From Prochlorococcus sp. AG-670-M15 (GTDB lineage Bacteria; Cyanobacteriota; Cyanobacteriia; PCC-6307; Cyanobiaceae): DNA of 44,520 bases. How positions within the stretch are numbered: the first letter of the stretch is position 1; each line of letters opens with the position of its first letter. A program made the translations under genes and the position numbers. The notes below the pieces were generated by a model. It searched no databases. It was not told where the DNA came from and saw nothing but the letters and a program-made list of their open reading frames with translations. Below are positions 36,412 to 44,250 of this stretch, one piece after another. The stretch is taken from contig QCSV01000006.1 of assembly GCA_003211415.1 (NCBI GenBank), positions 1-44,520 of the forward strand. The letters are read 5' to 3'.

Positions 36412-37266
36412 TTGGAACATCCTTCAATTATATTCAAAATTGTTTGTCCCGATCGTCCTGGCCTTGTAAGTTTACTTACAAGTTGGATTTCAAATTATGG
36501 TGGCAACATAAAACATTCTGATCATCATACAGATCAAGATGCAGGTTTGTTTCTTAGTCGAATTGAATGGAATAGTAATAATGAATCTTTTAATAGGGAT
36601 GAAATTTATAAAGAATTTGAAAAAATTGCAGATGAAGTAAATGGAAAATTTAACGTAAATTATTCTGATGAAATCCCAAATGTTGCTATTTTCGTGAGTA
36701 AACAAAATCATTGTTTGATTGATTTACTTTGGCGAGTAAGAAATGGAGAACTCAAAATGAAAGTTCCTTTAATAATTTCAAATCATTCTCATCTTGAAAA
36801 TATTGCAAATGACTTTAATGCAAAATTTGTCCATATTGATACCTTTAAAACTGATAAAACTATTGTTGAAGATCAATTTTTAAATTTATTAAAAAAATAT
36901 GACATTGATCTTGTTGTATTAGCCAAATATATGCAAATTTTGAGTGACTCTTTTTTAAAAAAGTTTTCTTCAATAATAAATATTCATCATTCTTTCTTAC
37001 CTGCATTTAAGGGCGGGCAACCATATCATAGAGCATGGAAGAGAGGTGTTAAATTAATCGGTGCTACTGCTCACTATGTTACTGAAGATCTTGATGAAGG
37101 CCCGATAATAGAGCAATGTACAGTTAATGTAAGTCATAGGGATGAAGTTGATGATTTGATTAGAAAAGGAAGAGATATTGAGAGAATAGCTTTAGCAAGA
37201 GCAGTTAGATTACATCTAAATCATCAAGTATTTGTCTATAACAGCAAAACTGCTGTTTTTGACTGA
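36412..37266 (+). CDS. purU: Formyltetrahydrofolate deformylase
   Basis: Hydrolyses 10-formyl-THF to formate and THF, balancing one-carbon pools and feeding formate to PurT-type purine synthesis. The N-terminal ACT domain (about 7-80) has CPDRPGLVSLLTSWISNYGG and HHTDQDAGLFLSRIEW. The C-terminal formyltransferase fold has KYMQILSDSFLKKF, INIHHSFLPAFKGGQPYHRA (about 192-211, with the catalytic His) and GATAHYVTEDLDEGPIIEQ with the catalytic Asp. The start is TTG at 36412: no ATG exists between the upstream in-frame stop and the ACT domain. An intrinsic terminator hairpin is encoded within its last codons. It converges on the CLC gene with a 10-bp gap. Confidence 0.95.
   Translation: MEHPSIIFKIVCPDRPGLVSLLTSWISNYGGNIKHSDHHTDQDAGLFLSRIEWNSNNESFNRDEIYKEFEKIADEVNGKFNVNYSDEIPNVAIFVSKQNHCLIDLLWRVRNGELKMKVPLIISNHSHLENIANDFNAKFVHIDTFKTDKTIVEDQFLNLLKKYDIDLVVLAKYMQILSDSFLKKFSSIINIHHSFLPAFKGGQPYHRAWKRGVKLIGATAHYVTEDLDEGPIIEQCTVNVSHRDEVDDLIRKGRDIERIALARAVRLHLNHQVFVYNSKTAVFD
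37240..37260 (+). terminator. Intrinsic terminator inside the 3' end of purU
   Basis: AACAGCA and TGCTGTT form a perfect 7-bp stem around the loop AAAC, followed by a run of T. The structure ends just before the purU stop at 37264-37266, so it encodes part of the last residues (NSKTAVF). With only 10 bp between purU and the convergent CLC gene, the terminator had no other place. Confidence 0.7.
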
Positions 37267-37276
37267 AGATAGTTTC

Positions 37277-38635
37277 TTAGTCTTCTAATTCTATTTGTAT
37301 TTGTCTTTCATAAATTGATTCTTCATTAAAAGCTCTTGCTACCAAGAAACTGGCAATGCAGCTGATTAACACAGGTTTCATTATTAATAAATTTTTTGTT
37401 AAAGCAAAAGCTAAAAACATTGCTGTTATTGGCGTTCGCGAACATCCTGCTACGAAAGCTCCCATTCCCGCAAAAATGTATGTACTTGGTGCATGTCCTG
37501 TAGCAATTTCCACCCAGCTCCCCATTATTAGTCCGATTGACCCTCCTAAAGTAAGCATTGGATAGAATAATCCTCCAGGAGCTCCGGATGCTGCAGCTAA
37601 ACCTGTCGTGATAAATAGTACTAAAAAAGCTAATAAAGCAATTCCAATACTTGTATTTTGTTCAGCTATTATTTTCTGTAATTCATCTAAATTATGAAAT
37701 GTACTGGGTAAAACAGAGTAGATACTTCCTAAAATAAGTCCACAGATACTCATTTTTAAAACAAATTTATTTTTATACCACTTTTTCCCAAGATTTTGCA
37801 TTAATAAAACATATCTGCTGTACAATTCTGCAAATATCCCAATAATTATTCCTAGTAAAACTAAGTAAATAAAATCTACAGGTAAGAAAAAAACTGATGG
37901 GTCATATTCTTTTTGAATCAAAAATCCGAGGTTAAAATCAAAGCCTCCTGCTTTAGGATCTAAACCCAAGGCTTGAATAATATCAGCAGATGAATCTGCA
38001 ATAAAAGTTGTAATTAATACTAATAATAAAATTACTGGTCTAGCAGAGTTTAATAACTCCTCTATAGCATAGATAAACCCTCCTAATGGAGCGCTAAATA
38101 CTGCAGCTATTCCAGCACCACCACCTGCTGCTACTATTACTCTTCTGAAAGCTGTAGGAGCTTTGAGCCACTTTGCCATTTGCCAAGCTACAGATCCTCC
38201 CATTTGAACTGATGGACCTTCTGGACCCAAAGGGAATCCACTACCAATCGCAATAATTCCTGATATGAGCTTTACTAATCCAACTTTTAAATTCATTGGA
38301 ACTTTTTTATGTCTTAAGAAACCCATGATTTGACTCACACCTGAACCTTTTGCAGCAGGTGCTATATTTTTGATCAAATATCCTGCAATAGCTCCTCCTA
38401 AAGCTCCAAAAATAGGTAAGACCGCAATAGATGGGAATTGGTCTAATAATGCTAATCTCCAATTATTAATAAAATAGATTCCAGTTTTAAAAGATATGCT
38501 TGTAATTGAAGCCCCTAGACCTGTTAATAAGAGCGAAAATGCAACGACTAGAGATCTTTGTTTTAATAATTTTTTGATGCTACGAGAAGAATTATTACTT
38601 GTTTTTTGAATATTATCTTTTATAAAGTTTGGCAT
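37277..38635 (-). CDS. CLC-family chloride channel/transporter
   Basis: Integral membrane CLC protein (452 aa, no CBS domains). The ion-path motifs are GSGVSQIMGFLRHKK (canonical GSGIP; the central Ser stays, Pro is lost), FPLGPEGPSVQMGGSVA (the gating Glu of GxEGP is present) and GGLFYPMLTLGGS (GxFxP). FIYAIEELLNSARP retains the internal proton-glutamate seen in H+/Cl- antiporters, so antiport is more likely than a passive channel. About ten or more hydrophobic helices follow the charged N-terminus. It starts 9 bp after acnB on the same strand, so the two are probably co-transcribed. Its physiological role (ion or pH balance) is inferred. Confidence 0.92.
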   Translation of the reverse strand: MPNFIKDNIQKTSNNSSRSIKKLLKQRSLVVAFSLLLTGLGASITSISFKTGIYFINNWRLALLDQFPSIAVLPIFGALGGAIAGYLIKNIAPAAKGSGVSQIMGFLRHKKVPMNLKVGLVKLISGIIAIGSGFPLGPEGPSVQMGGSVAWQMAKWLKAPTAFRRVIVAAGGGAGIAAVFSAPLGGFIYAIEELLNSARPVILLLVLITTFIADSSADIIQALGLDPKAGGFDFNLGFLIQKEYDPSVFFLPVDFIYLVLLGIIIGIFAELYSRYVLLMQNLGKKWYKNKFVLKMSICGLILGSIYSVLPSTFHNLDELQKIIAEQNTSIGIALLAFLVLFITTGLAAASGAPGGLFYPMLTLGGSIGLIMGSWVEIATGHAPSTYIFAGMGAFVAGCSRTPITAMFLAFALTKNLLIMKPVLISCIASFLVARAFNEESIYERQIQIELED

Positions 38636-38644
38636 GGTCCATGA

Positions 38645-41218
38645 TTACTTTGTCAAGCTGAAATCGTGTATTTCATCAAATTGAAGATAGCGATAAAGTT
38701 CATCTGAATATGGATTAATTTTATTTTTAGTAATATCCTGATATTCTTCTATTTCAGGTATTTTTCCAAGTAGTGCACAAACTGCTGCCAATTCTGCACT
38801 CCCTAAAAATACTTGCGCATTCTTGCCAAGTCTATTGTCAAAATTTCTTGTACTGGTAGAAAATACTACAGAACCTTCATCAACTCTAGCTTGATTTCCC
38901 ATACATAAAGAACAGCCTGGCAACTCTAATCTTGCACCACAATCTTCAAATATTTTATAGTAGCCTTCAGCTTTTAGAGTTTCTTCATCCATCTTTGTTG
39001 GTGGACAAATCCATAATTTAGCTTTTAAATTTTGTACTCCTTCAAGAACTTTTGCAGCTGCCCTGTAATGACCAATATTTGTCATGCAAGAACCTATAAA
39101 AACCTCGTCAATATTTGTATTTGCAACATCAGTGATTTCTTTTACATTATCTGGATCATTAGGGCAAGCAACTATAGGTTGTGTTACTTTTGCTAAATCA
39201 ATTTCAATGATTTCTTCATATTGAGCGTTTGAATCTGGTTGAATTAATGATGGTTTTTTTAACCAATTTTTCATATCATTTATTCTTCTTGAAATCGATT
39301 TTGAATCTTCATAATTGCTCTCGATCATTTTTTCTAGCAGGCAAATATTGCTTTTTAAATATTCTTGAACAGTTTCTTGGGATAAAAGTATTGTGCTACC
39401 TGCGCATGAGCGTTCTGCAGTAGCATCAGTAAGTTCAAAAGCTTGTTCAAGTTTTAGGTTTGGTAATCCTTCAATTTCCATAATTTTCCCGTTGAATATA
39501 TTTTTCTTATTTTCTTTCTCAACAGTTAATAGTCCTTTTTTAATTGCGAAGAGAGGGATTGCATTAACTAAATCTCTAAGAGTAATTCCTGGTAATAATT
39601 CTCCCTTAAATTTAATCAGCACAGATTCCGGCATATTTAATGGCATTGATCCTATTGCAGCGGCAAATGCAACAATGCCTGAGCCTCCAGGAAATGAAAT
39701 ACCAAGAGGAAATCTTGTATGACTATCTCCTCCTGTGCCAACAGTGTCAGGAAGAAGCATTCTGTTTAGCCAGCTATGAATGATGCCATCTCCAGGCTTA
39801 AGAGCTACTCCACCTCTTTGAGATATAAAATCAGGTAATTCTTTATGGGTAAGTAGATCTACTGGTTTAGGATATGCAGCTGTATGACAAAAACTTTGCA
39901 TCACTAAATCTGCAGTAAATCCTAAACAAGCTAGTTCTTTTAATTCATCTCTAGTCATTGGCCCAGTAGTATCTTGACTACCAACTGTGGTCATAATTGG
40001 CTCACAGGTCATTCCTGGCCTAACTCCATCTAAACCGCATGCTTTGCCTACTATTTTTTGAGCTTGAGTAAATCCGGCACTACTTTCGGTTGGATTTTGT
40101 GGTCTAGTAAATACTTCACTTGGTTGATAATCTAATTTGTTTCTAATTTTGTCCGTAAGAGATCTTCCAATCATAAGATTAATTCTTCCGCCAGCTTGAA
40201 TTTCATCAGTAAGAGTTGATGGATACAACTCGAATTTGCTTATTAATTCTTCAGTATTTGAATCTTTTTCAATTTTTTTAATAATGCCTTTATAGGGATA
40301 TATTTTAATAACATCTCCTGTTTTCATTTGAGATACGTCAGCTTCTATAGGTAAAGCTCCTGAATCTTGTGCAGTATTGAAGAAAATTGGGGCTATTTTG
40401 CTACCAATTATTATTCCACCTGTTTTTTTGTTGGGAACAAAAGCGATATCTTCTCCTATATGCCAAATGAGTGAATTAATAGCAGATTTTCTAGAACTCC
40501 CTGTTCCAACAACATCTCCAACATAAGCTATTGGTAAATTTTGTTTTTTTAAATTATCAAGAATCATTAGTCCATCAGGTTTTTTAAATTCCAACATAGC
40601 TAATGCATGCATTGGAATATCCGGGCGTGTTGTTGCATGTACAGCTGGAGATAAGTCGTCTGTGTTTGTCTCCCCGTCAACTTTAAATACTAAACAAGTA
40701 ATCTCTTTCTCCAGAAATTTTTTATTTATGAACCATTCTGCATTTGCCCAACTATTTACAACTTCTTTTGCATAAATATTATTTTGAGATAATTCATAAA
40801 TTTCATTTGCCGAGTCGTAAACAAGAATAATATTTTTTAAAACTTCTGCAGCTTTTTTTGCGAGTAAACTATTTTCTCCTTTAAGTATTTCAACCAAAGA
40901 ATTTACATTGTATCCGCCTATCATTGTCCCTAGTATTTCAATTGCTTTTTCGGGATTAATTGATTTGCAATATTTTTCGGAATTAACAATAGCCGTAAGC
41001 CAGCTTGCTTTTACGTAAGCAGCCTCATCAACTCCTGGGGGTACTCTATTTATTAGTAAATCAAGTAAATAAGATGAATCGTAAGTACTATCTTGTTCTA
41101 ATAATTTTGTAATACAATTTGTTTGTTCAGCATTTAAAGGTAAAGGAGGTATACCTTTGGCAGCTCTTTCAGCTACATGATCTGCATAATCTTTTAGCAA
41201 TGTTTCCAAATTCTTCAT
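38645..41218 (-). CDS. acnB: Aconitate hydratase B
   Basis: 4Fe-4S enzyme interconverting citrate and isocitrate, needed to make 2-oxoglutarate for nitrogen assimilation. The 857-aa length and domain order match AcnB: an N-terminal HEAT-like helical domain (about 1-160), then the swivel domain with KVDGETNTDDLSPAVHATTR and VGDVVGTGSSRKSAINSLIW. The catalytic domains follow, with GGDSHTRFPLGISFPGGSGI (about 499-518), the cluster Cys in FIGSCMTNIGHYRAAAKVLE and the CxxC pair in LPGCSLCMGNQARV near 770. All three Cys ligands are present. It is divergent from the DAHP synthase gene and followed by the CLC gene. Confidence 0.97.
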   Translation of the reverse strand: MKNLETLLKDYADHVAERAAKGIPPLPLNAEQTNCITKLLEQDSTYDSSYLLDLLINRVPPGVDEAAYVKASWLTAIVNSEKYCKSINPEKAIEILGTMIGGYNVNSLVEILKGENSLLAKKAAEVLKNIILVYDSANEIYELSQNNIYAKEVVNSWANAEWFINKKFLEKEITCLVFKVDGETNTDDLSPAVHATTRPDIPMHALAMLEFKKPDGLMILDNLKKQNLPIAYVGDVVGTGSSRKSAINSLIWHIGEDIAFVPNKKTGGIIIGSKIAPIFFNTAQDSGALPIEADVSQMKTGDVIKIYPYKGIIKKIEKDSNTEELISKFELYPSTLTDEIQAGGRINLMIGRSLTDKIRNKLDYQPSEVFTRPQNPTESSAGFTQAQKIVGKACGLDGVRPGMTCEPIMTTVGSQDTTGPMTRDELKELACLGFTADLVMQSFCHTAAYPKPVDLLTHKELPDFISQRGGVALKPGDGIIHSWLNRMLLPDTVGTGGDSHTRFPLGISFPGGSGIVAFAAAIGSMPLNMPESVLIKFKGELLPGITLRDLVNAIPLFAIKKGLLTVEKENKKNIFNGKIMEIEGLPNLKLEQAFELTDATAERSCAGSTILLSQETVQEYLKSNICLLEKMIESNYEDSKSISRRINDMKNWLKKPSLIQPDSNAQYEEIIEIDLAKVTQPIVACPNDPDNVKEITDVANTNIDEVFIGSCMTNIGHYRAAAKVLEGVQNLKAKLWICPPTKMDEETLKAEGYYKIFEDCGARLELPGCSLCMGNQARVDEGSVVFSTSTRNFDNRLGKNAQVFLGSAELAAVCALLGKIPEIEEYQDITKNKINPYSDELYRYLQFDEIHDFSLTK

Positions 41219-41262
41219 TAGTAAGGTTTAATGCCTAATCTATTGTTATTTTTAATATTGAA

Positions 41263-41291
41263 AAGGAGAGTATTCATAAATGCTTTTTTAA
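41263..41291 (+). promoter_or_regulatory. Possible mini-ORF with good Shine-Dalgarno before DAHP synthase
   Basis: AAGGAG (41263-41268) precedes an ATG at 41280 that encodes only M-L-F before TAA (41289-41291). It is in frame with, and 36 bp upstream of, the DAHP synthase ATG, which itself has no Shine-Dalgarno. It may be a leader or a chance combination. Confidence 0.3.
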
Positions 41292-41315
41292 ATATTCAAA
41301 CTTCTTAATTAATCA

Positions 41316-42383
41316 ATGACGACATCATCAAATAATTCAGCTTTAGAAAAGACATCAGATTTACATGTTCTCGAAACACGTCCATTAATACCTCCAAGCA
41401 GATTACATAATGATATACCTTTAGATCACGACTCTGCTAATACAGTATCTAAAACAAGAAGATCGATACAAAATATTTTGCATCATAATGATCAGAAGCT
41501 TTTAGTCATTGTGGGCCCATGTTCAATTCATGATCTTGAGGCGGCAAAGGAATATTCAAAATATATTCAAAAATTCCGAGAAATGTATAAAGATAAATTA
41601 GAAATAATTATGAGAGTATATTTTGAAAAACCAAGAACAACTATTGGTTGGAAGGGATTGATAAATGATCCTCATCTAGATGATTCTTATGATATTAATA
41701 CTGGTTTAAGAAGGGCAAGAAGTTTGCTTTCATATTTAGCAACCCGTGGCATACCTTCTGCTACAGAATTACTAGATCCAATTGTTCCTCAATACATTGC
41801 CGATTTAATAAGTTGGACAGCCATAGGTGCGCGGACTACAGAAAGTCAAACTCACAGAGAAATGGCATCAGGATTATCAATGCCTATAGGCTTTAAAAAT
41901 GGAACTGATGGTTTTTTTACTACTGCAATTAATGCAATGCAGTCAGCTTCAAAATCCCATCACTTCTTAGGTGTAAATGAAAATGGAATGGCTTCTATAA
42001 TTAATACTACAGGAAATCCAGATGGACATATAGTTTTAAGGGGCGGTTCAAAAGGCCCAAATTTCGAAAGTGATCATGTACAAAGAATTTCAGCAGAATT
42101 GAGGCAGTGTAATCTTCCCCATAAAGTGATGATTGATTGTAGTCATGGAAATTCCAATAAAGATTTCCGAAAACAGTCGGAAGTACTAAAAAATGTAGCT
42201 TCTCAAATTAGTAATGGTGAAAAAAATATTTTAGGAGTTATGATTGAAAGTCATTTGAAGGAAGGAAAGCAAAAACTTTTAAAAAAAGAAGATCTCCAGT
42301 TTGGCAGAAGCATCACAGATGCATGTATAGATATAGAAACAACAAAAGAATTAATCGCTATTTTATACGATTCACTTAGCTAG
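41316..42383 (+). CDS. 3-deoxy-7-phosphoheptulonate synthase, class I (AroG/AroF/AroH type)
   Basis: First step of the shikimate pathway, joining phosphoenolpyruvate and erythrose 4-phosphate. At 355 aa it has the length of the enteric type I-alpha enzymes. Motifs: VIVGPCSIHDLEAAKEYSK-like LLVIVGPCSIHDLEAA (about 64-79), MRVYFEKPRTTIGWKGLIND (about 100-119), IGARTTESQTHREMASGLSM (about 170-189), GNPDGHIVLRGGSKGPNF and MIDCSHGNSNKDFRKQ with metal ligands. Feedback sensitivity (Phe, Tyr or Trp) cannot be told. It is divergent from acnB across 97 bp and overlaps the convergent phytol kinase-like gene by 8 bp. Confidence 0.94.
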   Translation: MTTSSNNSALEKTSDLHVLETRPLIPPSRLHNDIPLDHDSANTVSKTRRSIQNILHHNDQKLLVIVGPCSIHDLEAAKEYSKYIQKFREMYKDKLEIIMRVYFEKPRTTIGWKGLINDPHLDDSYDINTGLRRARSLLSYLATRGIPSATELLDPIVPQYIADLISWTAIGARTTESQTHREMASGLSMPIGFKNGTDGFFTTAINAMQSASKSHHFLGVNENGMASIINTTGNPDGHIVLRGGSKGPNFESDHVQRISAELRQCNLPHKVMIDCSHGNSNKDFRKQSEVLKNVASQISNGEKNILGVMIESHLKEGKQKLLKKEDLQFGRSITDACIDIETTKELIAILYDSLS

Positions 42384-43017
42384 TTATTAAAAAATTAAAA
42401 AATAATGATGAAGAGATTGGAACAATGAAATTATCTATTCCTAGAACACTAAATTGTTCGAGCAAAGTCGCAATAAAAGCTATCGTAAAATAATTTAAAT
42501 TCAGACTATTTTGTTGAGAGTATCCTATTGAGCAAACTACCATCAAACTTGTTAAAAACATTGTTATGGTTCCATATAAAGATTTTTTTTGTTGAAAAAA
42601 AATCCAACTCTTTGAGTTAAAGCTTTTTCCTATTAATCCAGCTAATCCATCACCAAATGTCATTATGAAAAATCCACTAATTAGTGCATATGGATCTTTA
42701 TCCCAGAAAAGATAAATCAAAATAAATAAACTTAGACAATAAAATAATGTCCCATAACTTTTTCTCTCAACATCCTCAATTGTTGGAAATAATTTATAGT
42801 TGTAATTGATGAAAACCATTAATGAAACAATTCCTGTAAAAATTAGAGCAGAGTTTTGATTAATTTTTAAAAATTGAGCAATTGGTACTAAAGGTCCTAT
42901 TCCAATATGTATTATTTTTCTGACGATTTCTCTGCTATCTTCATTATATTTTTTAAAAACTATTGATATTAAAAAAATTGAAAATAAATAAAATAAAATT
43001 ACAGTAAATTTTATCAA
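42376..43017 (-). CDS. Phytol/dolichol kinase-like membrane protein
   Basis: A 213-aa integral membrane protein with about six hydrophobic helices. REIVRKIIHIGIGPLVPIAQ (about 29-48) and FGDGLAGLIGKSFNSKSWIF (about 120-139) are the motifs I associate with the CTP-dependent phytol/farnesol kinase group (VTE5-like) and related polyprenol kinases. In cyanobacteria such enzymes recycle phytol from chlorophyll for tocopherol or chlorophyll synthesis. Substrate here is inference. The start is a TTG at 43017, the only candidate before the first helix. It lies 5 bp after the stop of the sigma factor gene on the same strand, so the pair is likely co-transcribed. Confidence 0.82.
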   Translation of the reverse strand: MIKFTVILFYLFSIFLISIVFKKYNEDSREIVRKIIHIGIGPLVPIAQFLKINQNSALIFTGIVSLMVFINYNYKLFPTIEDVERKSYGTLFYCLSLFILIYLFWDKDPYALISGFFIMTFGDGLAGLIGKSFNSKSWIFFQQKKSLYGTITMFLTSLMVVCSIGYSQQNSLNLNYFTIAFIATLLEQFSVLGIDNFIVPISSSLFFNFLITS

Positions 43018-43022
43018 TTTGG

Positions 43023-44042
43023 TTAAGCTGCTTTTTGATGAGTTGTCATTACTCGAAGCTTTAATATTGCTTTAGCTTCTAGTTGCCTTACTCTTTCTCG
43101 TGAAACATTAATTTGTCTTCCTATTTCTGCGAGTGTTAATGGTTCTTCACCATCTAGCCCAAATCTGAGCTTCATGATTTTTTGCTCTCGCTCATTTAAT
43201 TGAGAAAGCCAAGTTCCTAAATGCTCTTTTTGAATAGTTCTATCCATACCCTCCATCGGCTCTTCACAGTTTGGATCAGGTATGAGTTCACCAAGAGTAC
43301 TTCTGTCTTCTTCCCCTCTTGCATGTGCATCTAGGGAGGCGCAAGGAGCACTTTGAGAAATTAAATCTTCTAAATCTTTTTGATCAATTCCCATCTCAGT
43401 TGCCATTTCTAATCTTGTAGGTTGTCTGCCAAATTTATGTGACAATTCTCTAGAGACTCTCCTCATTTTGGACAGTTTTTCACTTATGTGAATAGGCAAA
43501 CGGATGGTTCTAGCACTGTTATCAATTGCCCTCGTCATTCCTTGCCTAATCCACCAGTAAGCATAAGTTGAGAATTTATATCCCATAGCAGGATCAAATT
43601 TATCTACAGCTCTTTCAAGGCCTATAGCCCCTTCTTGGACAAGATCTAATAATTCAAGCCCTTGGTTTTGGTATTTTTTTGCAACCGAGACAACGAGCCT
43701 TAGATTAGCTGCCATCATTCTATTTCTTGCTCTTTTGCCAATCTTAATTTGATAAAGATTTCGTTCGGTTCTATCAGTTTCAGGAATTTGTAGCAACTTT
43801 TTCATGTTCTGAACATGATGAGCTAACTCTATTTCCTCTGCTGGAGTCAAAAGAGGTACTCTTCCAATGCTACTTAAGTAATAGCCAATAGAATCTGAAG
43901 CAAGTCTGCCAGATTTTTTTTGGCTTTGTTTTGTCGTAAGACTGGATTTCGATTTGCGAGACTTGCCCGCAGTGTTTGGTAATCTTGGCTCATCAAAATT
44001 ATTATCTGAAGAGCTTTTCGCAGATTCCAGAGGGATCCCCAT
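43023..44042 (-). CDS. RNA polymerase sigma factor, RpoD-like (group 2)
   Basis: Sigma-70 family factor of 339 aa lacking the large region 1.1, as in cyanobacterial group 2 factors. In order: a basic, Ser-rich N-terminus (about 1-45), region 1.2 SIGYYLSSIGRVPLLTPAEE (about 51-70), and region 2 with AANLRLVVSVAKKYQNQGLE and YKFSTYAYWWIRQGMTRAID. Region 3 begins LPIHISEKLSKMRRVSRELS, and the region 4 helix-turn-helix is EPLTLAEIGRQINVSRERVR (about 305-324). I chose the ATG at 44042, which sits 8 bp after a full AGGAGG; a GTG one codon upstream is possible. The 208 bp before it, up to ppk, is AT-rich with no gene and presumably holds its promoter. Confidence 0.94.
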   Translation of the reverse strand: MGIPLESAKSSSDNNFDEPRLPNTAGKSRKSKSSLTTKQSQKKSGRLASDSIGYYLSSIGRVPLLTPAEEIELAHHVQNMKKLLQIPETDRTERNLYQIKIGKRARNRMMAANLRLVVSVAKKYQNQGLELLDLVQEGAIGLERAVDKFDPAMGYKFSTYAYWWIRQGMTRAIDNSARTIRLPIHISEKLSKMRRVSRELSHKFGRQPTRLEMATEMGIDQKDLEDLISQSAPCASLDAHARGEEDRSTLGELIPDPNCEEPMEGMDRTIQKEHLGTWLSQLNEREQKIMKLRFGLDGEEPLTLAEIGRQINVSRERVRQLEAKAILKLRVMTTHQKAA

Positions 44043-44050
44043 CACCCTGG

Positions 44051-44056
44051 CCTCCT
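44051..44056 (-). promoter_or_regulatory. Consensus ribosome binding site of the sigma factor gene
   Basis: AGGAGG on the minus strand ends eight bases before the ATG at 44042. This perfect Shine-Dalgarno is rare in the window and favours the ATG over the adjoining GTG at 44045. Confidence 0.7.
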
Positions 44057-44250
44057 AAATAATGGATTTTTTAAAAAGCTAGCACTGAAATTGAAATAAA
44101 AACTACTTTTACGTTGAAATTTTAAAGACAAAAATTTTTTTTTTAAAGCTTATTTCTTGAAATCCATTGATATGAGCTGATTTTATAAAAAATAAAAAAA
44201 AATTAAAATATTAAGTATTTTTTTAAATGTTGTAAAAATCAATATTAATT

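Noticed and set aside
39393..39722. Plus-strand ORF of 109 aa opposite acnB
   Set aside because: Antisense to a conserved part of aconitase B with no start context or domain.
44043..44250. Small gene or RNA between ppk and the sigma factor gene
   Set aside because: The stretch is homopolymer-rich A/T with stops in all frames and no tRNA-like or stable hairpin structure.
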